Part shown: positions 6,304 through 10,674 of the stretch, one piece after another
Position numbering within the stretch: the stretch's first letter is position 1
Layout of the letters: each line of letters begins with the position of its first letter
Assembly: GCA_017477205.1 (NCBI GenBank)
Contig: JAFUXE010000045.1
Location: 1 to 10,674, forward strand
Direction: 5' to 3'
DNA from: Alloprevotella sp.
GTDB lineage: Bacteria; Bacteroidota; Bacteroidia; Bacteroidales; Bacteroidaceae
DNA length: 10,674 nucleotides
Program-made: the position numbers and the translations under genes
Notes under the pieces: model-generated
Databases searched by the model: none
The model's input: only the letters and a program-made list of their open reading frames with translations
Told to the model about the DNA's origin: nothing

Positions 6304-9300
6304 ATGAGAAAATTTACTTCTTTGCTTCTGCTGTTCCTTTGCGGAATGGCTGCGTCATGGGCTCAGTACTCTGTAGGCCGGATGCTTACTGCCGAGGAGG
6401 TGAACGAGGGCGTGAGCCAGGTGTGCCTGTTCATTGATCAGGACCAGGGCATCCACTTCTACATCACCGCCACGGGGCAGGGTTCTCAGGCCTTTTCGAC
6501 TGAGGACGAGACGAACATCTTCGACTTCGTGAAGGTGGAAGGCGGCGTGGCCCTGCGCAACAGCGAGGGGCAGTACGTTTGCAACGACGGCAATGCGCTG
6601 GCGTGGTCCGAGGACGTGGCTGACGCCGTGGTGTTCACGGCCGTGCAGCGCGAGACGGGCGTGGAGCACGTCAACGGCGACTCGTCCGAGGCGATGGGCC
6701 TCATCGACAACGACTCCGGCCTGCGCTTCAACTCCATCGACATCAGCGGCCAGCTGACGAACTACGCGAAGTTCAACGGCGGCACGGGCGTATGGACCTG
6801 CTTCCGCGTCTATGAGGTGAACTATCCCTATCCCATCCTCCCCGCCGTGCAGAAGTTCACCCTGAACTGCGCACGCGGCTATGTCTATGGCACCGGCAGC
6901 GTGCTGCAAGGCACGACGGATGCTTCGCAAGCCAGCGAGTTCGCGCTCGTTCCCTACGGCGAGACTGAGTACCTCTACGATGCGACGAACAAGATGTTCG
7001 CCATCGGCTCCGCGGACGACCAGAGCAACCTGCCCAACTCCGGCGAGAGCACGGTGACGCGCGAGAGCGCCACGGACCTTGCCCGCATCATCCGCATCAT
7101 CCGCGGCGTCGCGGTCGGCGAGACGGGCTTCGACAGCTATCCTGTCTATCTCTACGACGAGTACGACAACTACCTGAACATGGACGGTTCGCGCCGCGTG
7201 TACTTCAACACGTGGAAGGACTTCGAGGGCGCAGCAGGCGGTAACACCTACGTGCTGACGGAGACGGAAATACTCTCCGAGGAAGCATATTTTGAGGCCG
7301 TGGCCCTGCTGGACGCTTACTTCAACCCCGGGGCATCGTACAACATCATCGTCTTCGACGCCGTCACCGAGAAGGAGTACACCGTGGCCACGGGCATTCC
7401 CGCAGCCGTGGGCGACGTCATCAGCGCGCTGCCCGAGGAATACGTGCGCGAATACTGCAACTACGTGGTGGCCGAACCCCTCACCGTGGAGGACGGTCCC
7501 GACAACAACCTGATAGTGGAGGTGTACTACACGCTGCCCTTCACGACGGGCAAGTGGTACAACGCCGCCATCCGCGGCAGCTACTACCTGAACACGACCC
7601 ACACGGGCTCGAAGGAAGGCGCCTACTATCCCACCAGCACCATCGACACGGAGGACAACTCCTACGTATGGGGCTTCAAGGGCAACCCGTACGAGGGCTT
7701 CGTGGTGCTGAACTACGCGCACCCCGGACAGTCCCTCACGGAGGACGGCGACATCGCCGTCATGAAGGACGGGGAGTTCAAGTGGGAAATGCTTGAGAAC
7801 GAAGGCGGCTTCGTGCTCCGCGTTCCCGGCACAAGCACGAAGTACGTGAACCAGAACGGCGGCACGGCTGGCTACCTGGGCTACTGGGACAACACCCTGG
7901 GCCGCACGGACGCAGGCTCCACCATCACCATCACGGAAGTGGAGCCCGGCGGCAGCGTGGCGGAGGACCTCACGACCTACATCACGCAGGATGCCGGCAC
8001 GGGCAACAAGAGCGGATGGTTCGCCACGTGGACTTCCACGGAGTCGGATCCCCGCGTGACGTTTGCCGTTGCAGGCGGTGCCAACAACATGACCTACAAC
8101 GGCCAGACGGCTCCCTACATCGACATCCGCACGGGTGCCGCGCTGCGCTCCACGTACAACATCTCCTTGCAGGACGGCTACCTCATCAAGGCCATCCACT
8201 TCACCGGTACGGCCATCAGCGCCGCCGACCAGGTGGTGACCTACGGCGAGGACGGAACCTACACCTTCCCGCAGGGTGAGGAGACGACGCTCGACATCAC
8301 CCTTGACGAGCCCGCACAGAGCTACAGCTTTACCATCGCCGGTTCCAACACGGGTATCTCCGGCTACATCACGCTCGACGTGAAGCAGCTCGTCACGGAA
8401 CCCGTCTATTTCTCCATCGGCGACGCCGAGGGCCATGACTGGTACGGCGGCACGGTGGACATGGAAGTGGGCACGGTGGTTTCCGAACTGCCCGAGAGCC
8501 TGCAGCGTCCCTTCACGGAATATACCTACCGCGAGAACATCACGGTTACGAAGGGCGCCTTCAACCAGTTCTATGCCGCAGGCACCTTCACGGCCTTCCA
8601 GACCGGCAAGCCCTACTACATCCAGACGGGTTCGGAGCGCTACCTCCACACCACGGCGGAAGGCGCGCTGGAAGCCACGACCGAGGCTCCCGCCGACGAA
8701 ACCGACGAGGCTTACCAGTTCGTATTCACGGGCAACCCCTATGCCGGCTACACGGTTAAGAACGTAGCCACGGGCAGCTTCCTCAGCGTTCCCGAGTTCA
8801 GCAGCTTCAGCACGGGCGTGGGTCTGGCAGAGGAAGGCACGGCCTTCAGCGTTGCCGACCTGGACGGCCACGTAGTCTTCACCACGACGAACACCGTGGG
8901 CGGCGTGGCCGCACTCGGCGACGGCTCCCAGTCCAACGGCGGCTACGATGCAAACGCCCTCTGCGTATGGACATCCTACGCACAGCCCGACAACTACGGC
9001 TACACCGTACAGCAGCTGCAGCTGACACCGCTGACGCAGGAAGAGGAAACCGACCTCGTCAACATCGTCTTCACCGTATATGCTGAAAACGGCGACGTCC
9101 TTGCCGAGGAAACCGTTCCCTGCAAGGAAGGCACGAGGGTGGAAGACCTCCCGGAGAGCATGAAGCGCGACTTCACGAACTACATCACCAGCGAGGCCTT
9201 TACCGTCAGCCAGAGCGACGAGCTCAAGGAGTTCTTCGCCGTGGCACGCTTCAGGCTGCCTTTCACGGCATCCACGGCAAGCAGTCCCGCATACTACTAC

Positions 9301-10494
9301 CTCAGCATCGGCGACAAGTACTACACCGCCACGGCCACGAACGCCGTACAGACGGGCGGGGAAGTCGACGGCATCAACACGACGCCCTACACGCTTGAGC
9401 AGATTCAGGCAATGGAGGAGGCCGAGTCCGCAGCTTACAAGTGGACCTTCTACGGCAACCCCTACACGGGCATCAAGGTGCGCAATGCCGCCAGCGGCCT
9501 CTACATGGCACATCCCGTAGGCAACGACGTAGCCCTCGTTGAGGAAGGCGAAGCCGCCGTCTATCAGATTGTGAAACGCGGCACGGGCTTCTCCCTCACC
9601 CTCGACGACGCAGTTCTCCGCGACGTCTATGACATCCTCTCCACCCGCACCTACGGCGACACGGACGAGAACGCCGTCTTCACCGTGACGAAGGCCGAGG
9701 CTCCCGCAGCCTCCGGAGTGGAAGTGACCGTTGTCATCGTGGACGGCGAAGGCAATGAATACGCCTCCGCAACCATAACGTCCGAGGCCGGTACCGTCAT
9801 CAGCACCGTGCCGAACGAACTCGTCCGCCCCTACTGTTCCTACGAAGTTCCCGAGCCGCTCACCGTGACGGCCGGCGGTGAGAACACGCTCTACGTAGAG
9901 GTGACGTTCGAGGACGCACCCTTCGTGTCCACCGTTGAGGAACCCGTATATCAGAACATCATCTACACGGACGATGAGGGTGACTCCTCGCTGCTCGCCG
10001 CCTACTACATCGAAGGACAGGAAGAGGGCGAAGAGAGCGCATGGTACGTCATGGGCTACGTTGACAACGAGAACACCCGTGCCAATGCCCTCGCACAGTG
10101 GCTCATCACGGGCAACCCCTATGGCTACAAGTTCTACAACCGCGGTGCCGAGGCATACGTCACCGGCCACTTCGCCGAAGGTGCTGACAACACGTTCTTC
10201 ACGCTTGAGGACGAAGCCACGCCGCTGCCCATCGCAGCCGCAGAGGACGGACTCTTCGGATTCTCCGGCTGGTACATGTGGGGCTACTGGTCTATGCTGA
10301 TAACCGAAGAGGCTCAGCAAAGCGTAGGCCTTTCCATGCTGCAGATTGTTCCCATCACCACGGGCATCCGTCAGGCAGAAACCACCTCCACGGAGAACGC
10401 CACCATCTTCGACCTGCAAGGTCGACGCGTCCAGAACGGCACGGCAAAGCGTGGCGGTGTCTATATCGTGAACGGCAAAAAGGTTGTGTTCTAA
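6304..10494 (+). CDS. Large modular T9SS-secreted surface protein
   Basis: The 1396-residue exported protein has no recognised catalytic motif. A signal peptide (1-20, ending AASWA, then Gln) is followed by two beta-rich regions. The first (22-174, with LRNSEGQYV at 84-92) and the second (180-322, with KFTLNCARGYVYG and DNYLNMDGSRRVYFNTWKDF) resemble lectin-like parts of Prevotella secreted proteins. Four repeated modules follow from 346 to 1351, interrupted by an unrelated insert (about 554-697). The end (1354-1396) is a type A T9SS sorting domain: IFDLQGRRV, then GGVYIVNGKKVVF. The protein should cross the outer membrane by T9SS, lose this domain, and be anchored or released. A binding or adhesin role is inferred from the beta-rich, acidic, repetitive build; the ligand is unknown. 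Codon use is strongly biased, suggesting high expression. The gene has its own promoter and terminator. Confidence 0.93.
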   Translation: MRKFTSLLLLFLCGMAASWAQYSVGRMLTAEEVNEGVSQVCLFIDQDQGIHFYITATGQGSQAFSTEDETNIFDFVKVEGGVALRNSEGQYVCNDGNALAWSEDVADAVVFTAVQRETGVEHVNGDSSEAMGLIDNDSGLRFNSIDISGQLTNYAKFNGGTGVWTCFRVYEVNYPYPILPAVQKFTLNCARGYVYGTGSVLQGTTDASQASEFALVPYGETEYLYDATNKMFAIGSADDQSNLPNSGESTVTRESATDLARIIRIIRGVAVGETGFDSYPVYLYDEYDNYLNMDGSRRVYFNTWKDFEGAAGGNTYVLTETEILSEEAYFEAVALLDAYFNPGASYNIIVFDAVTEKEYTVATGIPAAVGDVISALPEEYVREYCNYVVAEPLTVEDGPDNNLIVEVYYTLPFTTGKWYNAAIRGSYYLNTTHTGSKEGAYYPTSTIDTEDNSYVWGFKGNPYEGFVVLNYAHPGQSLTEDGDIAVMKDGEFKWEMLENEGGFVLRVPGTSTKYVNQNGGTAGYLGYWDNTLGRTDAGSTITITEVEPGGSVAEDLTTYITQDAGTGNKSGWFATWTSTESDPRVTFAVAGGANNMTYNGQTAPYIDIRTGAALRSTYNISLQDGYLIKAIHFTGTAISAADQVVTYGEDGTYTFPQGEETTLDITLDEPAQSYSFTIAGSNTGISGYITLDVKQLVTEPVYFSIGDAEGHDWYGGTVDMEVGTVVSELPESLQRPFTEYTYRENITVTKGAFNQFYAAGTFTAFQTGKPYYIQTGSERYLHTTAEGALEATTEAPADETDEAYQFVFTGNPYAGYTVKNVATGSFLSVPEFSSFSTGVGLAEEGTAFSVADLDGHVVFTTTNTVGGVAALGDGSQSNGGYDANALCVWTSYAQPDNYGYTVQQLQLTPLTQEEETDLVNIVFTVYAENGDVLAEETVPCKEGTRVEDLPESMKRDFTNYITSEAFTVSQSDELKEFFAVARFRLPFTASTASSPAYYYLSIGDKYYTATATNAVQTGGEVDGINTTPYTLEQIQAMEEAESAAYKWTFYGNPYTGIKVRNAASGLYMAHPVGNDVALVEEGEAAVYQIVKRGTGFSLTLDDAVLRDVYDILSTRTYGDTDENAVFTVTKAEAPAASGVEVTVVIVDGEGNEYASATITSEAGTVISTVPNELVRPYCSYEVPEPLTVTAGGENTLYVEVTFEDAPFVSTVEEPVYQNIIYTDDEGDSSLLAAYYIEGQEEGEESAWYVMGYVDNENTRANALAQWLITGNPYGYKFYNRGAEAYVTGHFAEGADNTFFTLEDEATPLPIAAAEDGLFGFSGWYMWGYWSMLITEEAQQSVGLSMLQIVPITTGIRQAETTSTENATIFDLQGRRVQNGTAKRGGVYIVNGKKVVF
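7339..7944 (+). repeat. Module 1 of the large secreted protein (residues 346-547)
   Basis: This is the first of four related protein modules. A strand-rich part (YNIIVFDAV, then VGDVISALPEEYVREYCNY, then LTVEDGPDNNLIVEVYYTLPF) is followed by a trefoil-like part with GSYYL and FKGNPYEGFVVLNY (458-471). It ends in a GYWDN...DAGSTITIT segment that later modules share only loosely. Confidence 0.8.
8398..9027 (+). repeat. Module 2 of the large secreted protein (residues 699-908)
   Basis: It has the same order as module 1: VGTVVSELPESLQRPFTEY, then ITVTKGAFNQFYAAGTF, then KPYYIQTGSERYL and FTGNPYAGYTVKNVATGSFL (808-827). An 18-base string around the GNPY codons (8726-8743) recurs exactly in module 4 (10106-10123). 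Confidence 0.8.
9055..9705 (+). repeat. Module 3 of the large secreted protein (residues 918-1134)
   Basis: The strand part contains VFTVYAENGDVLAEETV, EGTRVEDLPESMKRDFTNY and FTVSQSDELKEFFAVARF. The second part has YYYLSIGDKYY and FYGNPYTGIKVRNAASGLYM (1049-1068), closest to module 2 here. An extra acidic loop (about 1018-1043) lies before the GNPY motif. Confidence 0.8.
9718..10356 (+). repeat. Module 4 of the large secreted protein (residues 1139-1351)
   Basis: The strand part (VEVTVVIVDGEGNEY, AGTVISTVPNELVRPYCSY, LTVTAGGENTLYVEVTF) is closest to module 1. The second part is more diverged: ITGNPYGYKFYNRGAEAYV (1268-1286) lacks one residue of the motif. The module runs directly into the sorting domain. 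Confidence 0.78.
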
Positions 10495-10509
10495 AAGACA
10501 GACAGGGAG

Positions 10510-10541
10510 CCCCCTCCAACCTCCCCCCCTCTGGGGGAGGC
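10510..10541. repeat. GC-rich intergenic repeat, copy 1
   Basis: The run begins CCCCCTCCAACC and ends GGGGGAGGC. It folds into an eight-pair stem (10520-10527 with 10533-10540) and a five-base loop. It lies 15 bases after the stop of the large gene. An inverted copy occurs at the window end. Such C-rich and G-rich palindromic units are common between genes in Bacteroidetes. Confidence 0.7.
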
Positions 10542-10572
10542 TTGCAGATTCCCCTGAAAATACTGATAGTAA

Positions 10573-10620
10573 AATCCCCGGCCAGCAAAAGTTGGTCGGG
10601 GATTGTTCTTATTATTATTT
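10573..10620 (+). terminator. Intrinsic (Rho-independent) terminator of the large gene
   Basis: The left arm AATCCCCGGCCAGC (10573-10586) pairs with GTTGGTCGGGGATT (10591-10604) through 14 pairs, two of them G-U, closing an AAAA tetraloop. A T-rich tail (TTCTTATTATTATTT, 10606-10620) follows. This is the clearest terminator in the window and ends transcription about 80-120 bases after the stop codon. Confidence 0.92.
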
Positions 10621-10645
10621 ATTGCCTCTTTCGCCGCATTGAACT

Positions 10646-10674
10646 CCTCCCCCGGAGGGGGGGAGGGGGGAGGG
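10646..10674. repeat. GC-rich intergenic repeat, copy 2 (inverted, cut by window edge)
   Basis: Read on the plus strand this is CCTCCCCC, two bases, AGGGGGGGAGG, two bases, GGAGGG. It matches the reverse complement of copy 1 at 26 of 29 positions. It forms the same eight-pair stem with a five-base loop (10646-10653 with 10659-10666). The unit probably continues past the window. Confidence 0.7.

Noticed and set aside
7339..10356. Tandem DNA repeat array or recent duplication within the large gene
   Set aside because: The modules are related at protein level but diverged; the longest exact DNA match noticed between copies was 18 bases, so the duplication is old.
6355..10419. Antisense open frame of 1354 codons opposite the large secreted-protein gene
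   Set aside because: It is exactly codon-aligned with the sense gene, has no signal peptide or recognisable domain, and its openness follows from the absence of TTA, CTA and TCA in the sense gene.

Overview
The window looks like GC-rich Bacteroidales chromosome, probably Prevotella-like. Three signs point there. Several intergenic regions carry the Bacteroidetes -7 promoter box TAnnTTTG. The largest gene ends in a type IX secretion (T9SS) C-terminal sorting domain. Leaders are A-rich and lack Shine-Dalgarno sites. The species cannot be fixed from the sequence alone.

Layout. The minus strand from 1 to 5049 holds two single genes and an operon. Reading rightwards they are: the 5' part of tyrS (tyrosyl-tRNA synthetase, cut by the window edge), a small YqaA/DedA-type membrane protein, and a three-gene tripartite efflux operon. 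The operon is transcribed leftwards in the order TolC-like outer-membrane protein, EmrA/HlyD-type periplasmic adaptor, EmrB/DHA2-type major facilitator. The first two genes overlap by four bases and the third follows after 19 bases. Divergently, at 5206-6060, lies an AraC-family regulator. The 156-base divergent region holds a promoter for each side and a perfect 16-bp palindrome over the predicted start site of the efflux operon. The efflux promoter has a perfect -7 box but no -33 box, which fits control by the neighbouring AraC protein.

The right half is one gene, 6304-10494, encoding a 1396-residue exported protein. It has a signal peptide, two N-terminal lectin-like beta-rich regions, four copies of a roughly 200-residue module marked by a GNPY motif, one unrelated insert, and the T9SS sorting domain. 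It has its own promoter about 110 bases upstream, with an AT-rich leader containing a possible 17-codon upstream ORF. A strong intrinsic terminator follows, flanked by two inverted copies of a GC-rich intergenic repeat; the second copy runs off the window.

Working together: the efflux operon and AraC gene probably form a self-contained, inducible export unit for a small toxic compound. The large protein is a separate surface or secreted protein of unknown ligand. The parts most likely to be undescribed are its module architecture and the operator-like palindrome in the efflux promoter. No CRISPR array, tRNA, rRNA, transposase or phage gene was seen.
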